Assembly (NCBI GenBank): GCA_944320815.1
Contig: CALUIZ010000014.1
Span: 17,602 to 81,601 of the forward strand
Source: an uncultured Phocaeicola sp.
GTDB taxonomy: Bacteria; Bacteroidota; Bacteroidia; Bacteroidales; Bacteroidaceae
Length of the DNA stretch: 64,000 nucleotides
Reading direction: 5' to 3'
Shown: piece by piece, positions 45,904 to 54,600 of the stretch
How the letters are laid out: every line of letters starts with the position of its first letter
Numbering within the stretch: position 1 is the first letter of the stretch
Position numbers and translations under genes: made by a program
The notes under the pieces: model-generated
The model's database searches: none
The model's input: only the letters and a program-made list of their open reading frames with translations
Told to the model about the DNA's origin: nothing

Positions 45904-46281
45904 ATGAAGAAAGTTATCTTTACCGCGAAGGCTCCGGCCGCTATCGGACCGTACAGCCAGGCGATTGAAGCGAATGGTATGGTGTTCTTGTCCGGTCAGA
46001 TTCCTGTCAATCCCGCTACGGGCAATGTGGTGGAAGGGGGCGTGAAGGAACAGACAGCCCGGGTGTTTGAGAATATAAAGAATGTGCTGGCGGAAGCGGG
46101 ACTGACCATGGCCGATATTGTCAAGACTACGGTTTTCCTTTCCGACATGTCACTTTTCGGTGACATGAACGAAGTGTACGCCAGCTATTTCGAAGGTGAT
46201 TTTCCGGCCCGTTCGGCTGTGGCTGTGAAGGCTTTGCCAAAGAATGTGCAGGTGGAAATCGAGTGTATTGCAGTGAAATGA
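45904..46281 (+). CDS. ridA: RidA family enamine/imine deaminase
   Basis: 125 residues with the RidA fingerprint APAAIGPYSQAIEANGMVFL, SGQIPVNPATG, and the C-terminal catalytic Arg region PARSAVAVKALPKNVQVEIE. It hydrolyses reactive enamine/imine intermediates from PLP enzymes. Monocistronic with a terminator 40 nt downstream. Confidence 0.93.
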   Translation: MKKVIFTAKAPAAIGPYSQAIEANGMVFLSGQIPVNPATGNVVEGGVKEQTARVFENIKNVLAEAGLTMADIVKTTVFLSDMSLFGDMNEVYASYFEGDFPARSAVAVKALPKNVQVEIECIAVK

Positions 46282-46318
46282 CCCGGCCGGTCTGAGAGAT
46301 GGCCGTCACCCGGTTTTG

Positions 46319-46380
46319 AATGACAGGTTATTTTGTCTGTAGCAGGCCGTTGCCTGAATTGGAATGACCTGTCATTTTTT
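46319..46380 (+). terminator. Intrinsic terminator after ridA
   Basis: AATGACAGGT (46319-46328) / ACCTGTCATT (46367-46376) perfect 10-bp outer stem, inner CAGGC/GCCTG stem, then six T. Confidence 0.75.
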
Positions 46381-46467
46381 CGGCGGAAAGTTTTCTGAGG
46401 AAGTTCCTTTGATGCCTTTGCCGGATTTCTGTTCTGGACATAAGAACGAATCTATACAAAATAAAAG

Positions 46468-47676
46468 ATGATGAAACTGGTGAATTTTCTTTTGCCTGAC
46501 GGAAACAGGTGGAAATGGGCTACTATTGTACTGGTTGTGCTGATGGTGTCGGGCTTCGTTCTGTACATATACCGGTATGAACCTTTTTCGACGAGGATAG
46601 AGGTGACGGACGAGCTTGGCGGAAACATTTTTCCTGTGACTATCCTATCGACCGCCACAACGGACGCCAATCTGATTGTGCCGGCCGACAGCAATTACCT
46701 GGGCAATCCGAAGTCGTGCATCGCGCTGAAGGTGAAGAGTGCCCATGCCGGAAGCAAACTGCGTGTGGAAGTGGCGGAGACCCCTTTCTTCTCGCGTTCC
46801 GTCTCTGAGTTCATCCTTCCCAAGTCGGATACCGGTTATCTTGTCTTCCCGGATATCGTGTGGAACTACAAGGCTCTGCTGGAGAATGAGCAGGCGATGC
46901 CGGTCAATGTGCTGGTGAAGGCGGAGCTGAACGGGCGTTCGCTGAACTGCGGCGTGCGCACACTGTCTGTAAGAAGCATCAACGAGTGTCTGCTGGGCTA
47001 TGTCGACAGCCGGATGAAATTCCATGATACGGGTGACTTTTTTGCAGCTTATGTCAATGAAGACAATCCGAACATCAACCAGATTCTGCGTGAGGCTCTT
47101 GATTCGCGCATCGTGAACCGTTTCTGGGGGTATCAGAGCAAAGACCCGAAAAATGTGGACAGTCAGGTGTATGCGTTGTGGTATGTGCTGCAGAAAAGGA
47201 GGTTCAAGTACAGCTCCATCAGCAACAGCAGTCTTTCTTCGAACGTGGTGTTCACGCAGCGTGTACGGACGTTCGAAGATGCCTTGAAGTCGGCGCAGAT
47301 AAATTGTGTAGACGGGAGCGCGCTGTTCGCTTCACTGCTGAAGGCCATCAATATCAATCCTATTCTGATTCGGGTGCCGGGTCATATGTTTGTGGGGTAT
47401 TACACCGACCGTTCGCACAGCAACATGCATTTTCTGGAAACCTCAATGATTGGCGACGTGAACCTTGACGATTTCTTTCCAGAAGAAAAGCTGGACTCTA
47501 CAATGGCCGGGAAGTCGCAGGAAAGCATCTCCCGTCTGATGTTCGAGAAGTCGAAGGAATACGCCACCCGTATCTACAATGAAAACAAGGAACTCATTCA
47601 TTCGGGTAAGGTGAACTATATGTTTCTGGAGATTGACAAGGCTACGCGGGCATTGATTCAGCCAATCGGGAAATGA
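46468..47676 (+). CDS. Membrane-anchored transglutaminase-like protein
   Basis: 402 residues with one N-terminal membrane segment (WATIVLVVLMVSGFVLYIY, about 18-36); the rest is predicted periplasmic. Residues about 290-325 read INCVDGSALFASLLKAININ then PILIRVPGHMFVGYYTD. This Cys...His spacing, with the following aromatic strand, resembles the transglutaminase/cysteine-protease core. The start codon is the first of two adjacent ATGs. Substrate unknown. It could be an inactive structural homologue; I cannot place the third catalytic residue with certainty. Confidence 0.6.
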   Translation: MMKLVNFLLPDGNRWKWATIVLVVLMVSGFVLYIYRYEPFSTRIEVTDELGGNIFPVTILSTATTDANLIVPADSNYLGNPKSCIALKVKSAHAGSKLRVEVAETPFFSRSVSEFILPKSDTGYLVFPDIVWNYKALLENEQAMPVNVLVKAELNGRSLNCGVRTLSVRSINECLLGYVDSRMKFHDTGDFFAAYVNEDNPNINQILREALDSRIVNRFWGYQSKDPKNVDSQVYALWYVLQKRRFKYSSISNSSLSSNVVFTQRVRTFEDALKSAQINCVDGSALFASLLKAININPILIRVPGHMFVGYYTDRSHSNMHFLETSMIGDVNLDDFFPEEKLDSTMAGKSQESISRLMFEKSKEYATRIYNENKELIHSGKVNYMFLEIDKATRALIQPIGK

Positions 47677-47778
47677 AGGGTGAAGAGAGGATGTCTTGCG
47701 TGAGGCGATGTCTGTGTGAAAGTGAGATAGGTGTTGGCTTGTACGGGCCGATTTTTTTTGACCTTAATGTTTGCTGCG

Positions 47779-48501
47779 ATGGAACTGGTTTATTTGTACC
47801 ACAGCGGTTTTGCCTTGCTGGGAGAAGGCTTTACCATTGTTTTTGATTTTTTCGAGGATTCGCTTTCAGAAAATGAAGGGGTGCTTCATGAAGAGCTGTT
47901 GGAACGCCCCGGGCGGTTTTATGTACTGGCAAGTCATTTTCATGCGGATCATTTCAACCGGCAGGTGCTCGGATGGAAGCGGATTCGGCCGGACATCATC
48001 TGTTTGTTCTCGAAAGACATACTGCGGCGCCGGCGTGCGCAGAAGGAGGATGCGGTATGGCTCAGGAGAGGAGATACCTATTCGGACGGTACGGTTTCCG
48101 TAAAAACTTTCGGGTCGACGGATGTGGGAGTGTCGTTTCTGGTGGAAGCTGGCGGAAAGAAGATATTCCATGCGGGCGACCTGAACAACTGGCATTGGAT
48201 GGACGAATGCGAAGAGGCTGAGTGGAAGGGATATGAAAAGAATTATCTGCATGAACTGGAGAGAATAGCCGTCTGTACGGAAGAAGTGGATGTGGTCCTG
48301 TTTCCTGTGGACCCCCGTCTGGGAAAGGAATACATGCGCGGTCCCCGTCAGTTTGTGGAACGGATAAAAACCGCTATCTTTGTGCCCATGCATTTTGACG
48401 AGGCTTATGCGCAGGCGGCGGCTTTCGCTCCGGTCGTGGAAGCGAACGGAGGCAGAATGATCGTTCTTTCTCGGCGCGGGCAGCGTGAAAGCATCGACTG
48501 A
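47779..48501 (+). CDS. MBL-fold metallo-hydrolase
   Basis: 240 residues from ATG 47779 (MELVYLYHSGFALLGEGFTI). The longer frame from 47731 adds an unlikely leader, though 47767 is also possible. Metallo-beta-lactamase fold: SHFHADHFN gives the HxHxDH zinc ligands, KIFHAGDLNNWH provides the bridging Asp, and FVPMHFDE the C-terminal His. UlaG-like hydrolase of unknown substrate. It begins a plus-strand run with the VOC and DUF3805 genes. Confidence 0.8.
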   Translation: MELVYLYHSGFALLGEGFTIVFDFFEDSLSENEGVLHEELLERPGRFYVLASHFHADHFNRQVLGWKRIRPDIICLFSKDILRRRRAQKEDAVWLRRGDTYSDGTVSVKTFGSTDVGVSFLVEAGGKKIFHAGDLNNWHWMDECEEAEWKGYEKNYLHELERIAVCTEEVDVVLFPVDPRLGKEYMRGPRQFVERIKTAIFVPMHFDEAYAQAAAFAPVVEANGGRMIVLSRRGQRESID

Positions 48502-48520
48502 GAATAAAATTTGTATCTTT

Positions 48521-48898
48521 ATGGAAATAAAAGGAAGATTCGACCATTTCAACATCAATGTGACAAATCTGGAAAGAAGCATTGAGTTTTATGAAAAGGC
48601 ATTGGGGCTGCATGAGTCCCACCGCAAGCAGGCGGATGACGGGGCTTTTGTGCTGGTATATATGACGGACGGACAGACAGGCTTTCAGCTTGAGCTGACC
48701 TGGCTTCGTGACCATGCGGAGCCTTATGAACTGGGTGAAAATGAGAGTCATCTGTGCATCCGTGTGGAAGGTGATTATGAAGAGGTGCGCCGGTACCATA
48801 AGGAGATGGGGTGCGTTTGCTTCGAGAACGAGGCGATGGGGCTTTATTTCATCAATGACCCTGATGATTACTGGATTGAGATTCTTCCTGTGAAATGA
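48521..48898 (+). CDS. VOC family protein (glyoxalase/bleomycin-resistance fold)
   Basis: 125 residues from ATG 48521 (MEIKGRFDHFNINVTNLERS). A frame from 48485 overlaps the MBL gene and adds nothing family-like. Paired beta-alpha-beta-beta-beta modules with metal-site candidates His9, Glu (TGFQLELTWL), His (ESHLCIRVEG) and Glu (DDYWIEILPV) resemble lactoylglutathione lyase. Substrate not determined; could be GloA. Confidence 0.82.
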   Translation: MEIKGRFDHFNINVTNLERSIEFYEKALGLHESHRKQADDGAFVLVYMTDGQTGFQLELTWLRDHAEPYELGENESHLCIRVEGDYEEVRRYHKEMGCVCFENEAMGLYFINDPDDYWIEILPVK

Positions 48899-48917
48899 TA
48901 AGCTAATTTTTGGTTGC

Positions 48918-49739
48918 ATGAGAAAATATATATCTCCCGGATCTTGGTTTTCGCTGGAGTATCCGGACAGTTGGCGCGAGTTTGAGGATACGGAAGACAG
49001 TTTCCTTTTTTATAATCCTGACAAGTGGGACGGCAATTTCCGCATTTCGGCCTATCAGGGCGGAACCCGGAATTATGCGGCGGAGGCGGTTGATTATGAG
49101 CTGAAGCATACGCGCGGTGCGCGGCGCGTGAAGATAGGTGCGTGGACATGTGCCTGTTCTGCCGAGAATTTTCAGGAGGACGGAGCCCGCTACACGTCGT
49201 ATATTTGGGTGACCGGCAAGGACAATGTGTGTGTGGAATGTTCGTTTGTGGTGCCTGAAGGGGAAGGTGCGGAACTGGCGGAAGCGATTGTCGCCTCGCT
49301 CAGGGTGCGCGGCAGGAATGACAAACCTTGGAAAGAGGTGATTCCGGCGCGGATAATGGAAATAAGTTTCATCAATGAAAGCTATGACTGGGCAGTGTCG
49401 ACAGTCAAGAAGCGGTTGGCCCGGGATTTTACTTCTGTCAAGGCGGACCTGGCGAATCTGCAGAAAGTGATCGATGAAGATGGTTTCAGCGCGAAGCAGC
49501 GTCAGGCATGGGAAAGCTTCGGCATCGCTTTTGGCACGATTCTGGTGAATGAGATGGATGGCATGGAGTGGGTGACGGTTGTTGATGGAGAAAGGGAGTA
49601 TCCGGCTTTGCGCTTCAGTGGCACGGATGTGATGGTGCGTCCGACGTATCTTTTCTGGGATAAGGCGAGACGGGGAGAGCGTTGTGACTTGTCGGCTGAG
49701 TATGACCGCATACAGGCTGAAGTGGAGGCTGCATTGTAG
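48918..49739 (+). CDS. DUF3805/DUF3806 two-domain protein
   Basis: 273 residues, no signal peptide or membrane segment. The N-terminal half (YISPGSWFSLEYPDSWREFE ... WVTGKDNVCVECSFVVP) resembles DUF3805. The C-terminal half (ADLANLQKVIDEDGFSAKQR ... FGIAFGTILVNEMDGMEWVT) resembles DUF3806. Both are uncharacterised domains. It follows the VOC gene by 19 nt and precedes the ABC-F gene by 27 nt. Function unknown. Confidence 0.65.
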   Translation: MRKYISPGSWFSLEYPDSWREFEDTEDSFLFYNPDKWDGNFRISAYQGGTRNYAAEAVDYELKHTRGARRVKIGAWTCACSAENFQEDGARYTSYIWVTGKDNVCVECSFVVPEGEGAELAEAIVASLRVRGRNDKPWKEVIPARIMEISFINESYDWAVSTVKKRLARDFTSVKADLANLQKVIDEDGFSAKQRQAWESFGIAFGTILVNEMDGMEWVTVVDGEREYPALRFSGTDVMVRPTYLFWDKARRGERCDLSAEYDRIQAEVEAAL

Positions 49740-49766
49740 AAATGTAATCAGAAAAAGAAGAGAGAT

Positions 49767-51638
49767 ATGGTTGCTTATTTGCAGGTGGAAGACCTGACCA
49801 AGTCATTCGGTGAGTTGGTGTTGTTTGAGAATATATCTTTTGGTATCGCTCAAGGGCAGCGCATCGGGCTTATCGCGAAGAATGGTTCGGGCAAAACGAC
49901 TTTGTTGAACATATTGTCCGGCAAGGAAGGATATGATGCCGGTAAGGTCACTTTCCGCAATGACTTGCGGGTGGGGTATCTGGAGCAGAGCCCTCATTAT
50001 CCGGAGGATTTGTCCGTCATCGAGGCTTGTTTCTGTCATGGCAACGCTGTGGTCAGTCTGATTAAGGAATATGAGGAATGTCTGGAAACGCCTGGAAATC
50101 CCGGACTTGACAGACTGATGGCTCTTATGGAACAGGAAAATGCCTGGGACTATGAGCGGCGGGCCAAGCAGATTCTTTCGCAGTTGAAGATACGGGACTT
50201 CAACCAGAAAATCAGGAATCTGTCGGGCGGACAGCTCAAGCGGGTGGCATTGGCGAATGTGCTGATTGCCGAACCGGATTTTCTGATACTCGATGAGCCG
50301 ACCAATCATCTGGATCTGGATATGGTGGAGTGGCTGGAAGGCTATCTTGGCCGCAGTAATGTAACTTTGCTGATGGTGACGCACGACCGTTATTTCCTCG
50401 ACCGTGTGTGTTCTGAAATCATCGAGATAGACAACAGGCAGATTTATGGCTATAAGGGGAATTACAGTTATTACCTGGAGAAGCGTCAGGAGCGGATTGA
50501 TGCGACAAATGCGGAAATCGCCCGCGCCAACAATCTTTATCGCACTGAACTGGAGTGGATGAGGCGGATGCCGCAGGCGCGCGGTCATAAAGCCCGCTAT
50601 CGTGAGGAGGCTTTTTATGATCTGGAGAAAGTGGCCCGGCAGCGGACATATGAGGCGAATGTGAAACTGGACGTGAAGGCTTCCTATATCGGCTCAAAGA
50701 TTTTTGAGGCGGAACATTTGTGCAAACGTTTCGACGACCTGAAAATTCTGGATGATTTTTCCTATATCTTTTCCCGGTATGAGAAGATGGGTATCGTGGG
50801 GAATAACGGAACGGGCAAATCGACTTTCATCAAGATACTCATGGGCATCGAGAAGGCTGACAGCGGAAAACTGGACATCGGGGAAACGGTCCGTTTCGGT
50901 TATTATTCGCAGGAGGGACTGAAGTTTGATGAACGGATGAAGGTGATTGACGTGGTTACTGATATTGCTGAAGTCATCGAGCTTGGAAACGGAAAGCGTC
51001 TTACTGCATCCCAGTTTCTTCAACATTTTCTGTTCACTCCTGAAACCCAGCATAGCTATGTGTACAAGTTGAGCGGCGGGGAACGCCGACGGCTCTATCT
51101 CTGCACGGTATTGATGCGAAATCCGAACTTCCTGGTACTTGATGAGCCGACAAACGACTTGGATATCGTTACACTGCAGGTTCTTGAGGAGTATCTGCAA
51201 AGTTTCAAGGGGTGTGTGATAGTGGTCAGCCATGACCGTTATTTTATGGACAAGGTGGTGGACCATCTGCTGGTATTCAATGGACAGGGTGACATCCGGG
51301 ATTTCCCGGGGAATTATTCGGATTACCGGGCCTGGAGAGAGGCGAAGGAAGAGCATGACAGGCAGATGGAGAAGCCCAAGAAAAAGGATGCGGGTGCGCA
51401 GCGTGTACGGCAGAGTTCCAGACGCAGGATGACTTTCAACGAGAGAAAGGAGTTTGAACGGCTGGAAAAGGAAATTGCGGAACTGGAGACGGAGAAAAAA
51501 GCTGTTGAGGAGGCTCTTTGCAGCGGTACGCTCACTGTGGAGGAACTGACGGAGAAGTCGAAACGTCTGCCGGCACTTAATGATGAGCTTGATGAGAAAA
51601 CGATGCGTTGGCTCGAACTGAGCGAGATTGAAGGATAG
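49767..51638 (+). CDS. ABC-F family ATPase (Uup-like)
   Basis: 623 residues with two ABC domains and no membrane segments. Walker A motifs are IAKNGSGKTTLLNIL and VGNNGTGKSTFIKIL; signatures are LSGGQLKRVAL and LSGGERRRLYL; Walker B motifs are ILDEPTNHLDLD and VLDEPTNDLDIV. The interdomain linker is RIDATNAEIARANNLYRTEL. The C-terminus (ERKEFERLEKEIAELETEKK) is a coiled coil as in Uup. ABC-F proteins act on the ribosome or, for Uup, on DNA/ribosome assembly. The Uup-type C-terminus makes drug resistance less likely. Confidence 0.9.
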   Translation: MVAYLQVEDLTKSFGELVLFENISFGIAQGQRIGLIAKNGSGKTTLLNILSGKEGYDAGKVTFRNDLRVGYLEQSPHYPEDLSVIEACFCHGNAVVSLIKEYEECLETPGNPGLDRLMALMEQENAWDYERRAKQILSQLKIRDFNQKIRNLSGGQLKRVALANVLIAEPDFLILDEPTNHLDLDMVEWLEGYLGRSNVTLLMVTHDRYFLDRVCSEIIEIDNRQIYGYKGNYSYYLEKRQERIDATNAEIARANNLYRTELEWMRRMPQARGHKARYREEAFYDLEKVARQRTYEANVKLDVKASYIGSKIFEAEHLCKRFDDLKILDDFSYIFSRYEKMGIVGNNGTGKSTFIKILMGIEKADSGKLDIGETVRFGYYSQEGLKFDERMKVIDVVTDIAEVIELGNGKRLTASQFLQHFLFTPETQHSYVYKLSGGERRRLYLCTVLMRNPNFLVLDEPTNDLDIVTLQVLEEYLQSFKGCVIVVSHDRYFMDKVVDHLLVFNGQGDIRDFPGNYSDYRAWREAKEEHDRQMEKPKKKDAGAQRVRQSSRRRMTFNERKEFERLEKEIAELETEKKAVEEALCSGTLTVEELTEKSKRLPALNDELDEKTMRWLELSEIEG

Positions 51639-51678
51639 TCCGTGTATGGGAATGCGGTGAGGATGCGTCAAGGCATTT

Positions 51679-54600
51679 TCAGGCATTCCCGGATTGTGAG
51701 GAAAGGACCAGATCGGGCAGCAGCACAGCCGCTTCCGGTTCCTCCTTTGGCGCGTTTTTGGATTTCCATGCCACAATGAACCGGACGGATGCGGATTTTA
51801 CTTCATAACCTTTTTCTTTCCATTCTGTGAGTTCCTTTTGCATGCTCTGCGACAGTTTTGCCACTTGTCTGTGGGTCGAGGTGTCATACAGGACAAAATT
51901 GTCGTAATCCAGAGAGTCTCCGCTTCTTAGGGCCAGTACTTCCCGCTTGACATATTTGAAGAAGTCCAGATAGACATCCTTGTGGGAAAGTTGCAGAACA
52001 ATCTCTTCAGGCATTGCATAATCTTTGGTGTCGATGATATGCTTGTCTGCATCCAGGTAGTTGAAACAGTAACCGTCTGTATGTATGGACAACCGACTTT
52101 TTGCGCGGGTTATTCCTACATAATATTTGCGCATCAGAGCAGCGTTTCTCTGGTAACTGTCGGTTATGAGCATATATACGTCATCAAATTCTCTTCCCTT
52201 GGCTTTGTGGATGGTTGACACCACCACCTCCGCCCCTGAAACGTCGCAGAAGTCCTCCACCGATGACTCGAATACAAATTCTTTGAAGTCGCTGATGTAT
52301 TTTGTCTTGTTTGTTTCCTCGAACAATTCTATGCAACGCTTTACGTATGCCAGGCTTTGACTTTTTTCATAGATGGAAAAAGTGGTACGCTTGGCCTGCT
52401 CCCATGATTCATCCGGAATCAGGGGCGTGTTCTCCTTTTGGCCTATATGTTTCAGGAAATGCCGCATCTCGGCCAGATTCCAGAAACGAAATCCATCCAA
52501 AGACTGAATCAGCTTACTGCTTATGCCATGTTTCCGCAGGAGAGCTGTCATGATGACGGCCTCTTCGTTTGTCTGGGTGAGTACACACGAAGTGCCTTTC
52601 TTTGGGCGGTGAATCAGTTCCTCGACAAGAGGCTGGTACATGTATTTTGACTTGTGGCATGTCAGCCCGACCCATCCGTCTTCTTCTTTCATGGAGATGA
52701 CGGGCGTACTTTTCATCCTTCTCCCGATATTCTTTGCAAATCCGTTGGCGAAATTCACTATATGACGTGCGCTGCGATAATTTTCTGTCATTTCAATGAA
52801 GCGGCTTTCGGGCATCTGCGTCAGTTGGTACATGTATGTGGAGTCGGATCCGCGGAAATCATAGATGTTCTGGTCATCGTCGCCTACTGCGATTACGCGC
52901 ATTTCTTCGTTTCTGGTCATCAGGGCTTTGACCAAAGCTTGTTCCGCGGCACCCATATCCTGAGCCTCATCGATGACCAGTACCGCCTTCCCGATTTTGT
53001 TTGGCTCCACTTCCTTGTCTTCAATCATTTTAGCCGCTTTCTCAACCACGTCTTTTGCGTCGTCAAGGTTTCCTATCCGTCCCAGAAGGTCAAAACAATA
53101 GGAATGGAATGTCTTTATTTCAACGTAATGCGCAGCGTTGCCTATCAGTTCCATCAGCCTTTGCTTGAACTCCGTGGCGGCCGCTCTTGAGAATGTCAGC
53201 ATCAGGAGCTGCTCGTGCTTTACGTCTTCAAGCATCAAAAGGGATGCGAGCTTGTGGACTAGCACCCGTGTCTTTCCGCTTCCGGGGCCTGCCGCTACCA
53301 CGATGCAGCGCGAATCTTTGTCGGAAATGATTTCCATCTGGCGTCTGGACAATTGTCCGAATATCTGTTTGTATTTTTCCGGTGTCAGGTTGCGTTGTAT
53401 TTCCTTTATCCTTTCTCCTTTGAAATACTTTGCTACAAATTTTTTGTAGTCCATCTGGAAATAGTCCTGGACATATTGCAGTGCTGCATTGTAATCCTTT
53501 ACCATAAGGTTGGCGTATTCTCCCACAATGTGCACCTGCTGGATTTTTTGTTTGTAGAACTCGTTGAGCATCCGGTAATCTTCCTGCTTGTATCTTGTCT
53601 TGTTGTCTTTTATCCGGCGGATGTCCATGGCATTATAGAGGACCAGAAAGCCCCCTTCGAGTTTGAGCGCACCGATTTTCGACAGATAAAGGAGAGCCTC
53701 TTCCACGTCTTCCAGTTGCAGCTCGTCCGGTCTGTCGAAAAGAGAGCCGGGATTTGACTTTATTTGATTGAGGAGTTCTACTACGGAAAACTGTACGGCC
53801 TTGTTTTGTGACTCGTCTTTTTCCATTTCAGTAGCCAGTCTGTATAGCCATTCTACGGCAAAACGGCATATGTTCAGACGCTTCGAAAAGCGGTTGATGA
53901 TTGCTTCCAGATTGATTTGCCGGCTGATTTCCAGATTATGCGCCGCATCCTCCTTCTTGCGGGTATATCCTTTGATGGTGAGGAAGTAGAGCAGGGTCCG
54001 GATGTCCTTTTCTTTGGACGTGCTGACACCGTCGTTTATGGCGTTCTCATTCAGTTGCCTGCATGATATCCGCAGCGATTCGTCCGGTATATGGCTGAGA
54101 ATGTATTGTTCGAGTTTTCCGAAACGTTCGAGAAGCATCCGTGATTTCCGCTCCGAATCTCCTGCGTCCAGCAGATAGGCGGAGATGTCCTTGCTGTCAG
54201 CCAGAATGCCTTCCTGACGCATCCGTTCTACAACCGACACAATCTCTTTCTTTCCCAGCCCCAGCATATCTGCCAGATAATCGATTCGGGACTCGGCTTC
54301 CGCATCCGGGCTCTTGGCTATATATTTCTGTGAAATCAATGACTTGATGATTCGGACCGCTTTCTCTGTCTCATCGTTGCTGAACAGCAGAGAAGCCGTG
54401 ATGCGGTTTCGTGCCTCTTCCATACTTTTTACCGTGATTCCGGTTGCATAGACATGAGGCACATTGTTTCCTCTTGTCAGGTATCCGCTTTGTTCCAATG
54501 TGGCCAGCGCTGTCCTTACGCGAGTCTCAATGTCAGACACCGAATCGTCCCATCCTGCCTGACGTGCGATTTCCAGTGCGGAGCAACATATTCTCTTGCG

